Shown here: positions 25,115 through 36,329 of the stretch, in pieces
How positions within the stretch are numbered: position 1 is the first letter of the stretch
Layout: every line of letters begins with the position of its first letter
NCBI GenBank assembly: GCA_948777935.1
Contig: CAQDYY010000006.1
Coordinates: forward strand, 72,019 to 136,018
Source: an uncultured Clostridia bacterium
Lineage (GTDB): Bacteria > Bacillota > Clostridia > TANB77 > CAG-508
Length of the DNA: 64,000 bases
Direction: 5' to 3'
The notes under the pieces: generated by a model
Told to the model about the DNA's origin: nothing
Database searches by the model: none
Seen by the model: only the letters and a program-made list of their open reading frames with translations
Program-made: the position numbers and the translations under genes

Positions 25115-26869
25115 ATGAAAGCAATTGATATACGTAATAAATACTTAAAATTTTTTGAAAGCCATGGACATAAGGTAATACCTAGTGCACCACTTATACC
25201 AGAAAATGACCCATCTGTTCTATTTACAACAGCAGGAATGCAACCACTTGTACCATATCTTTTAGGAGAAAAGCATCCAGAAGGAACACGTCTTACAGAT
25301 TACCAAAAATGTGTAAGAACAGTAGATATAGATGAAGTAGGAGATAATCGTCATTTAACATATTTTGAAATGCTAGGGAACTGGTCATTAGGAGATTATT
25401 TTAAAGAAGAATCTATAAAAATGAGTTTTGATTTTCTAACTAAAGAATTAGGTATTCCAGTAGAAAAACTATCTGTAACAGTATTTGCAGGTGATGAAGA
25501 TGCACCCCGTGATGAAGAATCAGCAAGAATTTGGAAAGAAGCTGGTATGCCAGAAGATCATATTTACTATTTTGGAAAAGATGATAATTGGTGGATTGCA
25601 GGAGAAGAAGGACCATGTGGACCAGATACAGAAATGTTTTATGATACTGGAAAAGAGCCATGTAGTAAAGAATGTAACCCATCATGTGGATGTGGAAAAT
25701 ATGTTGAGGTATGGAATAATGTATTTATGGAATACTATAAAACAAAAGATGGTGTGTATTCTAAACTAAAGCAAAGAAATGTTGATACAGGTTTAGGTCT
25801 TGAAAGAATGAATATGTTATTACAAGGAAAAGAAACACCATATGATACTGAAATATTTGAACCAATCATGAAAAAACTAAGTGAACTTGCAAAAAATGAT
25901 GATATATCAAGTAGAAGAATAGTTGCAGAACACTTACGCTCTAGTATGATGATTATATCTGATGGAGGAAGACCTAGCAATGTTGATCGTGGATATGTAT
26001 TAAGAAGATTAATTCGTAGAATGACAAGACATTTAAATAAATTACAAATCGATTTAAATGAATTGCCAAATTTAATTGATCTAAATATTAATATCTTAAG
26101 TGAAATGTATCCAGAATTAGAAAAAAATAGAGACACAATTAAACAAGTAATAGTAGAAGAAAAAGATAAGTTTGTAAAAACACTTACACATGGTGAAAAA
26201 GAGTTTGAAAAAGTAATTACAAGAATAAAAAATGAAAATTTGCAAAAAATAGATGGACAAGTTGTATTTAAATTATATGATACTTATGGATTTCCACCAG
26301 AAGTAACATCTGATTTAGCACATGAGCAAGGGCTAGAAATTGACATGAATGGATTTGAAAAGTTATTTAAAGAACATCAAGAAAAATCTAGAATGGGATC
26401 AGACCAAAAATTTAAAGGAGGTCTAGCAGACCAAAGCCCAGAAACTATTTGCTATCATACGGCAACACACTTACTAAATGCAGCATTAAAAATTGTTATA
26501 GGAAAAGATGTACATCAAAAAGGTTCTAATATAACACCTGAAAGAATGCGTTTTGACTTTTCTTGTGATCATAAGCTAACAGATGAAGAAAAGAAAAAAG
26601 CAGAAGATTTAGTAAATGAATGGATTAAACAGGCATTACCAGTTACTGTAGAAGAGATGAAAAAAGAAGATGCCATTTCATCAGGTGCAGAATGTATGTT
26701 TATTGAAAAATATCCTGATATTGTTACAGTATATTCAATTGGAGATGTATCAAAAGAATTATGTGGTGGACCACATGTAAAAAATACTAGTGAACTTGGT
26801 ATATTTAAAATTAAGAAAGAAGAGGCAAGTTCTGCAGGAGTAAGACGTATAAAAGCAGTACTTGAGTAA
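25115..26869 (+). CDS. alaS: alanine--tRNA ligase, short form lacking C-Ala
   Basis: The 584-residue enzyme has the catalytic core (FFESHGHKVIPSAPLIP, TYFEMLGNWSLGDYF, GPCGPDTEMF), the tRNA-recognition region (VLRRLIRRM) and the editing domain with HxxxH (HTATH, His448) and CxxxH (CGGPH, Cys550/His554). It stops just after the editing domain, whereas common bacterial AlaRS has about 870 residues with a C-terminal C-Ala domain. The stop is clean, without a CGG or sign of truncation. It charges tRNA-Ala and clears mischarged Ser/Gly. It is separated from ireB-ruvX, its usual neighbours elsewhere, by spoVT and ole-oapA. Confidence 0.95.
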   Translation: MKAIDIRNKYLKFFESHGHKVIPSAPLIPENDPSVLFTTAGMQPLVPYLLGEKHPEGTRLTDYQKCVRTVDIDEVGDNRHLTYFEMLGNWSLGDYFKEESIKMSFDFLTKELGIPVEKLSVTVFAGDEDAPRDEESARIWKEAGMPEDHIYYFGKDDNWWIAGEEGPCGPDTEMFYDTGKEPCSKECNPSCGCGKYVEVWNNVFMEYYKTKDGVYSKLKQRNVDTGLGLERMNMLLQGKETPYDTEIFEPIMKKLSELAKNDDISSRRIVAEHLRSSMMIISDGGRPSNVDRGYVLRRLIRRMTRHLNKLQIDLNELPNLIDLNINILSEMYPELEKNRDTIKQVIVEEKDKFVKTLTHGEKEFEKVITRIKNENLQKIDGQVVFKLYDTYGFPPEVTSDLAHEQGLEIDMNGFEKLFKEHQEKSRMGSDQKFKGGLADQSPETICYHTATHLLNAALKIVIGKDVHQKGSNITPERMRFDFSCDHKLTDEEKKKAEDLVNEWIKQALPVTVEEMKKEDAISSGAECMFIEKYPDIVTVYSIGDVSKELCGGPHVKNTSELGIFKIKKEEASSAGVRRIKAVLE

Positions 26870-26884
26870 AAGGAGATTTTAATT

Positions 26885-27229
26885 ATGGAAGATTGTATAT
26901 TTTGCAAAATTATAAAAAAAGAGATACCAGCAGATATTGTATATGAAGATGAAGAGATTATTGCATTTAAAGATATTCAACCAGCAGCACCAATTCATAT
27001 TTTAGTAATACCAAAAAAACATATACCATCACTTGCTTATCTACAAAATGAAGATGAAGCATTAATTGGAAAGATTTATACAGTTATTAATGAAGTAGCT
27101 AAAGGGCAAGGAGTAAAAGAAAAAGGATATAGAGTTATTGTAAATTGTGGAGAAGATGGAGGACAAGAAGTAGGGCATTTACATTTTCATTTATTAGCAG
27201 GAAAAAAACTTGGAGAAAAAATTGTATAA
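26885..27229 (+). CDS. HIT family nucleotide-binding hydrolase (HinT-like)
   Basis: The 114-residue protein begins MEDCIFCKIIKKEIPADIVY and ends with the histidine triad GHLHFHLLAGKK. CxxC at 4-7 and the triad fit the HinT/protein-kinase-C-interactor branch, which hydrolyses adenosine phosphoramidates and acyl-AMP adducts in the cytosol. It lies 15 bases after alaS and probably shares its transcript, a sensible pairing because aminoacyl-AMP is a HinT substrate. Confidence 0.95.
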   Translation: MEDCIFCKIIKKEIPADIVYEDEEIIAFKDIQPAAPIHILVIPKKHIPSLAYLQNEDEALIGKIYTVINEVAKGQGVKEKGYRVIVNCGEDGGQEVGHLHFHLLAGKKLGEKIV

Positions 27230-27305
27230 ACTATATAAAAATAAGCAAAAATGTGTTATAATAATATTAGCCATGTAAAACAAACGAAAAAATGGAGGCG
27301 ATATT

Positions 27306-27989
27306 ATGTTTAATAGTAAATATAGTAATGTATTAACAGTTATATTAGTTATAGTAATTATTGCAATTATAGGATTAATTGGGTTTTTAGGATACGATAT
27401 TTATAGGAAATATTATATAGATAAAGATGCAGAAACATTTATAGAACAATATGAAAATCAAATTGGTAATAATACAGACATTATAGGAGATACAGGTAAT
27501 AATCAAGTAACAAATACATATATAGATCCAGGGGAGATTTCAGGAGTAAATAATTCATCGGGAGGAAGTAGCTCTAACAAAAATAAATATACGTATAAAG
27601 GATTTGGAGTATTAGGAACAATTAAAATTCCTAAAACAGGTATTAATTATCCAGTACTAAATACATATACACCAAAAGGATTAGAAACATCAGTATGTTA
27701 TTATTTTGGACCAGGCTTAAATGAAGTAGGAAATACCACAATTGCAGGTCACAACTATCGTAATGGTGCATTTTTTGGAAAGAATAAAAAGCTTGCAAAT
27801 GGAGATGTTATATATATAAAAGATAATTCTGGAAATGAAGTAAAATATACAATATATAACATATATACAACAACACCAAATGATGGAGAATACTTAACAA
27901 GAGACACAGCAGGAAAAAGAGAAATATCATTAACAACGTGTACAGACGACAGTAAAGGAAGATTAATTATTTGGGCTAGAGAATCTTAA
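27306..27989 (+). CDS. sortase, class D/E-like
   Basis: The 227-residue protein has an N-terminal membrane anchor (about 9-30), a low-complexity Asn/Gly/Ser linker, then the sortase barrel: GTIKIPKTGINYPVL, TTIAGHNYR (His149), and LTTCTDDSKGRLIIWA with Cys212 and Arg219. It cleaves LPxTG-type signals and joins proteins to the wall or pilin. A second sortase at 45601 has its own LPKTG partner; no substrate is next to this one. The ATG follows TGGAGG. Confidence 0.93.
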   Translation: MFNSKYSNVLTVILVIVIIAIIGLIGFLGYDIYRKYYIDKDAETFIEQYENQIGNNTDIIGDTGNNQVTNTYIDPGEISGVNNSSGGSSSNKNKYTYKGFGVLGTIKIPKTGINYPVLNTYTPKGLETSVCYYFGPGLNEVGNTTIAGHNYRNGAFFGKNKKLANGDVIYIKDNSGNEVKYTIYNIYTTTPNDGEYLTRDTAGKREISLTTCTDDSKGRLIIWARES

Positions 27990-28086
27990 ATGAAAAAATT
28001 TAAGTCAAGATATTGACAAACAAACCAAATTTAGGTAAAATATAAATTGCACTGTTACGAAGCAATAAGTAACAGTGCAAACAAAT

Positions 28087-28164
28087 GGTGGATGTGGCGT
28101 AGTTGGTTAACGCGCCAGTTTGTGGCACTGGAGACCGTGGGTTCGAGTCCCATCTTCCACCCCA
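28087..28164 (+). tRNA. tRNA-His (GUG)
   Basis: Anticodon stem CCAGT/ACTGG with loop TTGTGGC (anticodon GTG), the extra 5' G paired with the C discriminator, T-loop GTTCGAGTC and encoded CCA. One T-T mismatch lies in the acceptor stem (position 6). Confidence 0.95.
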
Positions 28165-28180
28165 TAATATATTACAAGTA

Positions 28181-28199
28181 TATTGGGCTGTAGCCAAGC
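28181..28199 (+). repeat. duplicated 5' fragment of tRNA-Gln
   Basis: TATTGGGCTGTAGCCAAGC here is identical to 28301-28319, which contains the first 16 bases of tRNA-Gln. The 120-base unit between the copies holds palindromic GTTCGAACGAAGTGAG and AGCGAAAGCGAG pieces. It looks like a fragment left by insertion or slippage at the tRNA. Confidence 0.7.
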
Positions 28200-28303
28200 T
28201 GCTGAGACTGTTCGAACGAAGTGAGTTACAGTGTCAGTATGCAGTGAGCGAAAGCGAGTCGCTGGTAAGTAAAACTTATTCGTGACTATAAATAAAATAA
28301 TAT

Positions 28304-28378
28304 TGGGCTGTAGCCAAGCGGTAAGGCACCAGACTTTGACTCTGGCATGCGCTAGTTCGAATCTAGCCAGCCCAACCA
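28304..28378 (+). tRNA. tRNA-Gln (UUG)
   Basis: 75 bases: acceptor TGGGCTG/CAGCCCA, anticodon stem CCAGA/TCTGG with loop CTTTGAC (anticodon TTG), T-loop GTTCGAATC, A discriminator and encoded CCA. Confidence 0.96.
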
Positions 28379-28416
28379 CAAAAATAAATCATAGCAAAGC
28401 TATGGTTTATTTTTGT
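28379..28416. terminator. terminator after tRNA-Gln
   Basis: ATAAATCATAG, loop CAAAG, CTATGGTTTAT, then TTTTG. It overlaps the end of the decayed XRE gene on the other strand. Confidence 0.85.
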
Positions 28417-28673
28417 TTGATACAAGTTCTTTATCTGTTCCTAAATATAATTCTTCGAGTGTTATATTAAAAACTTTAGCAAAGGCTAGGGCTTCATAAT
28501 CTCTAACTAACCTTTTATTGCTCAATAAGATATATATTAGAATGATATAGGTTTAAACCATATATAGTAAGTTTTTCAAAAAGTTCATTTTGCGTATAGT
28601 GATTATATATTCTATAATTCTTTATATTACTTCCTATAATATTATAAGAATTATTGTATTTATTGAATTTCAT
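28400..28673 (-). pseudogene. XRE-family helix-turn-helix regulator, frameshifted
   Basis: From the ATG at 28673 (RBS TAGGAG) the frame reads a Cro/CI-type HTH (SYNIIGSNIKNYRIYNHYTQ, then NLYHSNIYLIEQ) and stops. Two missing bases after the GAG-CAA codons restore NKRLVRDYEALAFAKVFNIT and LEELYLGTDKEL to a TAG at 28400-28402. No CGG is present. It is ordinary decay of a small repressor. Confidence 0.75.
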
Positions 28674-28931
28674 ATCTACTCCTAAGAAAAATATATACAA
28701 ATTTTATAATTAAATTTAGCACAACATAATAGACTACACGCTATTAAAATAGCATATAAGTAGTATAACTAAAGAATTAAACATTATGTAAAATCATACA
28801 AACCAAAAAATACCAGTAGAATATATCAATATGAATTTTAGAGTTGAAAAAAATGGAAAAAATAGAGACTACTAAAATGTCGAAAATAGTGATATATTAG
28901 TAGTTATAAAAAGAAAGGGGGACTGTATGTT

Positions 28932-31900
28932 ATGGACAAAATGAAAAAAACAGACATCCAATTACTAATGAAAATAATTGCATTAGCAATAGTTTGTGTT
29001 ATGTTATCACAACTATTTCCTTCAATAGTTTTTGGTATTCAGCAATCAAATGAATTGCAAGAAGAAAATATTATTACAGAAGAAACAGTAGAAGAAGAAA
29101 CAAAAAATGAATTACAAGAAGATACAAAGAAAGAAGAAACGAAAGAAGAAATAGAAACAGAACAAGAAGAAACAAAACAAGAGGAAACAGAGGAGAAAAC
29201 GGAACAAGTAGAAATAGAACAAGAAGCAAATAACAGAACAGGTCTTCAAGTACAAGATACAAAAGAGATTGTAGAAAAGAGAAAACTTAATGAAAAACAC
29301 TTTCTACAAAAAGATGGAAGTATAGTGGCATCAGTTTATCCAATGAATGTACACTATGAATTAAATGGGAAACTAGACGACATTAATAATTCGTTAGAAG
29401 AAAAATGGCGGAGAACTTGAAAATAAAACAAATGCATTTAAAGTAAAATTTTCTAAAAAAGCAAACAAAAACAACTTAGTAAAACTAAAAATTAATAATC
29501 ATAATATAAAATGGTCTTTACAAAATAGTAACAAAGTAAATGCCATCAAATTAGATGATAATGGAAATAAAGAAGAAGGTAAATTTGACTTAAAAAATAT
29601 ATCATCAGGAACAGTAAAATATGAAAACATATTAGACAATATAGACATAGAGTATAATGTAGTTTCTAGCAAAATAAAAGAAAATATTATTTTAAAAGAT
29701 AAATCAGCAATAAACCAAGAAATATCATTTGAATATGATACAGATAAGTTGAAAATGGAAAGAACAGAAGATGGAAGAATAATATTATATGAAAAAAATA
29801 AAGAAGAAATAGAATTCTTTTTAGAAGTACCATATATGTATGATGCAAAAGGAGAAGTATCTAATGATATACATATAGAACTAACAAATAAAAATAATAA
29901 ATATACTATGATATTAAAACCTAATAAAGAGTGGTTAGAGAGTGAAGAAAGAGAGTATCCTATAACTATTGACCCAACAGTACAAACCTCATTAAACTAT
30001 CAAAATATACAAGACACATATATTTTTAATGGGGATAGTGGATATCCAAATAGATATAATTCACACATATTAAGAGTAGGAAGCAATAATAAATTAAGCA
30101 GTAAAAATCCAACAAGGAGTTTATTAAAATTTGATTTACCACAGCTAAATACAGGAGACCAAGTAATAGCAGCTATGTTAGATATATGTACATATCCTGA
30201 TACAAATGAATGGAATCCACCATCAGATACGATACAAATAGATGTACATAAAATGACACAAGATTGGGATAGTAGAAGTGCAAATTGGAATGATTTAAAT
30301 AATAAATATGATTCTAGAATAGTAGATTATAATAAATATAAGTTCGATTATAATAACCAAACTAAGTTTTATTATTTTGATATAACAGCTATTGTAAAAG
30401 ATTGGTATGTAACAGGAAACAATTATGGATTAGTATTAAAAGACCATACAGAAATATATAATGCACCACATTCAGACGCATATTTCTGTGCATCTGATGT
30501 AAGTGGAGCATATGCAAATGCAAGACCTATGATACAAATAGTATACAGAAATCAAACAGGGTTAGAAACATACCAAACATACCATACACAATTAGTTGGG
30601 CGAGCAGGAACAGTTTATACCAATGATTATAATGGAAATGTAGTATTAAAGCATGGAGATCTTTCAACACCGGGAAACTTAATGCCAGTTAGTGTTAACC
30701 ATGTATATAATACAAATGATAAAGATATAGACATAGGTTATGGAAAAGGATTTAGATTAAATCTATCACAAACAATAAATTTAGAAACAATAAGTGGTAT
30801 AGAATATGCAAAATATATAGATGAAGATGGAACAGCACATTATCTAAAAAAAGAGGGAAATAATTATAAGGATGAAGATGGATTAAGTTTAACGGCAGCA
30901 TTAGATGGTAATAACGATTTTAGGATAATGGATAAAGAACACAATGTTTTAATATTTCAAAAAAGAGAAAACGGAACAATAGGGCAAAAATGGCATCTAA
31001 AAGAAGCACAAAATCCATTTGGAAATAAGATAATATTAGAGTTAAATTCAAACAATCAAGCAGATTTTAGAATACATAAAGTTACAGATGCAGCAGGAGA
31101 CAGTATCCAATTTATGTATGATGGATCAAGACTATGTGCAATGCAAGATAAAAATGGAAGGTCTATAAGAATAACATATAATTCAAATAATAATTTGTCA
31201 GAAATAATATACTGGGATGGACAAAAGTCTATATATACATACAATTGGTTAAATTTACTGACTTCGGTTAGAAATATAGATAATTCACGTATAGATTATG
31301 AATACTATAACGAGAAATCTAACAGAGTAAAAAGCGTAAAGGAATATGGTAAATATGGCGAATTAGGAAATACACTAGATATATCGTATGGTGATAATGT
31401 AACAAAATTTACAGATAACAAAGGCTATAGTAACACATATACTTTCAATAATAGCGGAAACACAATAAGCATATCAGATTTTGGTAAAGATTCAAATGAT
31501 ATAGATAATGCCTACGGTAAAATGTACCAATATGGAGAACGGAAAAGGTAATAAAAACAGACTAACTTTAGATGGAAGCCTATTTTGTATAAAAGAAAAA
31601 GAAAACAATTTAATAAAAAATGGAAATTTTAGTATGGGGTTATCATATTGGGATAAAAGCAATTGTGATAATAATGATACATATGTAGATGGAAAATTTC
31701 GATTTATAGGAAATAGTGATGTAGATAAAAATATTGGACAAACAATAGATATAAGTGGAAAAAAAGGAGACATATATAATCTAGCAGGATGGGTAAATAG
31801 TAGGGCTGTCCAAAACGACTTTGAAAAAGTAAGAAAAATCTCTATAAGCATACATTTTGTACGTCCAGACAACACAAGACAAATAGTAGACAAAAATATT

Positions 31901-34900
31901 AATGTTGATGGTAGTGGATGGCAGTTTAAATCTGAAGTAGTAATAGCGGATAGCGATTATTCATATATGGCTGTGTATCTAGTATGTACAAATAATGCAA
32001 ATGAAACATACTTTGATAATATAGGATTATTTAAAGAAGAATTTGGACAGAGCTACACATATGATGGTGAAGGAAATGTTGTGTCTACAAAAGATAACAC
32101 TAAAAGTGAACAAACATTTAAATATGACCCTAATAATAATAATTTAATTTCAGCTATAAATCCTATGGGAGGAAAGTTTGATTATGAATATGACAAATCA
32201 AATCCTAAAAAATTAGTAGGTGCAACAAACTCTTTAGGAAATCAATATACATTTGATTATGATAGCAAAGGTAATATGACTAGTGCAAAAGTAAAAGCAA
32301 GTAATGAAAATGTAAATGTAAAATATACGTCACAAGTACAAGACTATGGCTGGCTAGAAACTGTTTCAAATGGAGCTATAACAGGAAAATTTGAAGAAGA
32401 GAAACGACTAGAAGCATTAAAAATTTATCTTGAAGGAGCTCCAGAAGGAGCACATGTAGAATATGAAGCACATGTTCAAAATTATGGTTGGATGAACTGG
32501 GTACAAGATGGAACAATGGCGGGAACTGTTGGAGAAGAATTACGAATGGAAGCAATAAGAATTAGACTTGTAAATCTTCCAAATTATTCTATAAAATATA
32601 GAGCATATGTTGAAGGTATAGGTTGGCAAAATTGGACACAAGATGGCATGATAGCAGGAACATTATGGGAATCAAAAAAAATATGTGCTATTCAAATTAA
32701 ACTAGAAAATGATAATAATAAATATAATCAAGCACAAGCAGAATATTCAAGCAATGGAAATTACCAAACAAAATTGATAGATGAAACAGGAAATGCTACG
32801 CAATATGAGTATGATGAACATACAGGAAATGTAACTAAAATAACAGATGCTAAAAATAACGAAACTAATTACAATTATGATATGTTTGATAGAGTAACAA
32901 AAGTAACGAAACAAGCAAATGGAAAAGAATATAAAAATGAATATACATACAAAAATGACATGATAGAAACAATTACTCATAACAGGTTTAAATATACATT
33001 TTCATATGATACTTTTGGAAATGTAAAAGAAACAAAAGTAGGAAACCAAGTATTAGCAACAAATCATTATGAATCAAACAATGGAAACTTAGAAAGCATA
33101 GCATATGGAAATAATCAATCTGTAGCATATAACTATGATAGATTTAATAGATTAATCAAAACAGAAGGAACAAATGGACAATATGAATATACATATGATG
33201 CAAAATCTAATGTAAAAACAATAGTAGATAGTGCAAATAGTAATACACAAACATATACATATGATTTAGCAGACAGGTTAGTAAAAGAAAGCAATACAAA
33301 TGGGTTTACAAGAGAGTATGAATATGATATAAATAATAATACAAATGGAATTAAGTATACATTATCAAATAAAGTAAACAGAGTTAAATACAACTATGAT
33401 AATGTAAATAGGCTAAACAATATAAAATTAAATGACAATATAACATGGGAAAATAACTATGATAGCTTATCAAGAGTAAGTTCTAAAAAAATAGTAAGTG
33501 GAAGTAAGAATTATACAACAACATATACATATAAAGATGTTGAAAACGTAAAAAACAAAACAACAACACAATTAAATACAATACAAAATGGAAATAATGA
33601 AAGTATATCATATACATATGATGCAATAGGAAATATAGAAACAATTAAAAAAGGAAATGAAATAACAAACCAATATTACTATGATGAACTAAATCAATTA
33701 GTAAAAGAAATAAATATTCTAGAATACAAAATGATAACATATGAATATGATGAAGGTGGAAATATACAAAACAAGGAGGAATATTTCTATTATGGAGGAA
33801 ATGCATCAAGTAGACCATCAGAAACAATCACATACACATATGGAAATACAAACTGGAGAGACCAATTAACAAGTTACAATGGAAAAGCTATAACATATGA
33901 TGAAATAGGAAACATAGTGACATATGATGGAAACACATACACATGGCAAAATGGAAGGCAACTAGCAGGAATAAGAAATAGTGGTAGTACAATAACATAC
34001 AAATATAACGACAATGGAATAAGAACACAAAAAACAATAAATGGAACAACAACAAACTATTATGTAGATGGAAACAAAGTAATATATGAAAAAACAGGAA
34101 GTAATGTAATTTATTATACATATAATGAAAATGGAAACATAATAGGGTTAAACTACAATAATACACAATACTACTACATAAGAAACGGACAAAATGATGT
34201 AATAGGAATACTAGATAGTAACCTAAACCAAGTAGTAAGCTATGAATACGACAGTTGGGGAAACACCATAAGCATAAAAGACGCAAATGGAAATAACATA
34301 ACAAGCAGTAGCAACATAGGAATAATAAACCCATACAGATACAGAAGTTATAGATATGACACAGAAACAGGGTTGTACTACCTAAATTCACGTTACTATA
34401 ACCCAGAATGGGGTAGATTTATAAATGCAGATGGGATAATAGGTGCTAATGAAGATATACTAAGATATAATTTATACATATATTGTAGTAATAATCCTGT
34501 GAATGGATTTGATCCAACTGGAATGAAGTTTATAAATCCAATAATATCAATATGGAATACAATAGGAAATGCTCTAAATTTAGTATTTGGGTTTGAGTAT
34601 ACAAAATCTATAAAAACCTCTCAAAGTGAAATAATAAATGACGGTATAATAAAAACTGAAGTTGGAGCAAGTGCAAGTGTAAATATTGCCAAAGTTGGTA
34701 GTTCAGATAAGCCAATATCAGTTTATGTTAACAACAATAATAAAATTTCAAATTCTAGTGTAGGAATAAAACTAAATATATTACGAACTTCTCTGACATT
34801 CAATGTGGGGGTAGAAGATATATCTTTAAGTTATGGGATAAAATCAGGGGATGTAGTGAATAGTGCACAAATAGGTATAGCACCTAAAGACTGGGCTAAT

Positions 34901-35059
34901 GTATATTTTAGCGCTACAAGTACGTCATCATATAATCGTACTGAAAATGAAACTTATGTTAAAAGTAGCATAAGTCCCTTAATCCCAATAACTATTTATT
35001 ATGCTCCATCACTAATTAAGTTTGGACCAACACGTATACTTCTACAACAAGGAATATAA
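28932..35059 (+). CDS. giant secreted Rhs/YD-repeat protein, needs +1 shifts at CGG 29409 and 31540
   Basis: Three frames joined at two CGGA sites give about 2,041 residues. The order is: signal/membrane segment (about 17-37); a Glu/Thr-rich stretch; DNRLRE-type beta domain (SYxFNGDSG..., NPTRSLLKFDLP); YD repeats; a carbohydrate-binding-like segment; three ChW repeats (YGWLETVSNGAITG, YGWMNWVQDGTMAG, GWQNWTQDGMIAG); more YD repeats; the Rhs core end (YDTETGLYYLNSRYYNPEWG, GRFINADG, DPTGM); and a variable C-terminal domain of about 180 residues. The core makes a shell around the C-terminal toxin. The toxin type was not recognised. The next two membrane genes may be immunity or accessory proteins. 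Confidence 0.85.
29409..29412 (+). other. CGGA +1 frameshift site 3 (Rhs)
   Basis: TGG-C-GGA. The zero frame ends two codons later (RT-stop); the +1 frame continues GELENKTNAFKVKF for 710 codons to the next site. Confidence 0.85.
31540..31543 (+). other. CGGA +1 frameshift site 4 (Rhs)
   Basis: GAA-C-GGA. The zero frame stops at codon +3; the +1 frame gives GKGNKNRLTLDGSLF and runs to 35059. The CGG is in the frame set by the first shift, so both shifts are needed. Confidence 0.85.
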
Positions 35060-35221
35060 TAATATATGAAATTCATAAGAAAATGCGTATAAGTATGTTA
35101 GACAAAATTTATTTTTAATTTGCTAACTAAACTTTGCAAAAGCTGAAACAAATAAGATTAATATAGAATTTGCTAAAAACTTATTTATAACCATAGAAAA
35201 TATATAAGAAGGAGAAATAAA

Positions 35222-35833
35222 TTGAATTTTTATACTATAAGAGTAATAATATTTATAGTTATTTTTGTTGTAACAATGATAATTATAAGAAGAGTAACGA
35301 ATACAATAACTAAGAAAAAAGCAATAGTAATTGTAATTTATTTTATAATTATATACCAGTTAATATTTTATATACAACCTGAGAAGGTATTTTTGAAATT
35401 TAATTCAGTTGAATCAGCAATGAATTATAGCTTTCCAGGAAATAAAATCTTACAAGAAATAGAAAACGAGAATTATATGTTTATAATGTATGGAAAAGAC
35501 CAATACAAGACAAGCCATACACATTTTGAAAAAGCTGGTAAAGAATTTAAATTTCAATCTCCAACAAAAGGATTTACTAAATTATATACATATAAAGAAT
35601 ATACAATAGCAGTTGAAAGAACAAATAAAGAAGATGCATTAATTGTTATACAAGGACTGTTTCTTAAGGAAGATAAAAATGAAGTAATCGTTAAAGATTC
35701 TATAAATTCAGAGTTTCAAAATATATGTTTTTCGGATGAATATACATATACAAAGTTATATTATTCAATCATTAAAAATATAACTAATGGATATTACTTG
35801 ATTATAGATGGAGATGTAATTAATCTTAAATAG
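35222..35833 (+). CDS. membrane protein, candidate Rhs immunity/accessory gene, 203 aa
   Basis: Family not recognised. The start is a TTG at 35222 after AAGGAG. Two membrane helices (about 7-22 and 35-52) precede a soluble beta-rich domain of about 145 residues (GKEFKFQSPTKGFTKLYTYK). A membrane protein just after an Rhs C-terminal domain is a typical place for an immunity protein, but that role is inferred from position only. Confidence 0.5.
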   Translation: MNFYTIRVIIFIVIFVVTMIIIRRVTNTITKKKAIVIVIYFIIIYQLIFYIQPEKVFLKFNSVESAMNYSFPGNKILQEIENENYMFIMYGKDQYKTSHTHFEKAGKEFKFQSPTKGFTKLYTYKEYTIAVERTNKEDALIVIQGLFLKEDKNEVIVKDSINSEFQNICFSDEYTYTKLYYSIIKNITNGYYLIIDGDVINLK

Positions 35834-35880
35834 TATAGTTAAATATTAATGTAATAAAATTAAAATGGAAGTGATGGCAT

Positions 35881-36240
35881 ATGATGGCGAATATTAAAAG
35901 CAAAATTCTAATAATTATTATAACTATTATATCGATCGTAATCATATATCTTATATATAATTTCTTTTACAATTGGAATTCACTTCCAAAAGGAGATTTA
36001 TTAGAAAGTATAAAATCTCCAACGAATAAATATGTAATTAATTCGTATTTAGTAAGAAATTCATTAAGTGCTGATGCAATTAGAGTTGAACTAATAAATA
36101 ATAAAACATCAAAAAGAAAAAATATTTATTGGGGATATCCAGAGAGTGCAGCAGATATCAAATGGATAAATGAAGATATAGTTGAAATAAATGGGCATAC
36201 TTTAAATATACATAAAGATAGGCACGATTGGAGAAAATAA
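35881..36240 (+). CDS. DUF5412-like membrane-anchored protein, 119 aa
   Basis: One N-terminal membrane helix (about 9-29) precedes a compact domain with LPKGDLLESIKSPTNKY, VINSYLVRN, RKNIYWGYPESAADIKWI and VEINGHTLNI, a pattern I associate with DUF5412. The family has no known activity and often lies in polymorphic-toxin or defence neighbourhoods. The start after GGAAGTG at 35881 could also be the ATG one codon on. A terminator follows. Confidence 0.6.
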   Translation: MMANIKSKILIIIITIISIVIIYLIYNFFYNWNSLPKGDLLESIKSPTNKYVINSYLVRNSLSADAIRVELINNKTSKRKNIYWGYPESAADIKWINEDIVEINGHTLNIHKDRHDWRK

Positions 36241-36260
36241 TAGAAAAATCCAATTTTAAG

Positions 36261-36302
36261 AAGTAGAAAGTTTAACTAACTAAGAGTTGCTTTCTACTTT
36301 TT
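36261..36302 (+). terminator. terminator after DUF5412 gene
   Basis: AAGTAGAAAG (36261-36270) pairs with CTTTCTACTT (36290-36299), then TTT. Confidence 0.8.
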
Positions 36303-36329
36303 AAAATCACATATAACTTAACATACAAA

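Noticed and set aside
28107..28379. Open frame across the tRNA-His and tRNA-Gln genes
   Set aside because: It is formed by structural RNA sequence on the reverse strand.
29074..29300. Minus-strand Leu/Phe-rich frames opposite the Rhs N-terminus
   Set aside because: They are complements of the Glu/Lys/Thr-rich region and have no RBS.
33888..34391. 167-codon minus-strand open frame in the Rhs gene
   Set aside because: Antisense shadow of the repetitive Rhs core; its near copy recurs antisense to the orphan cassette for the same reason.
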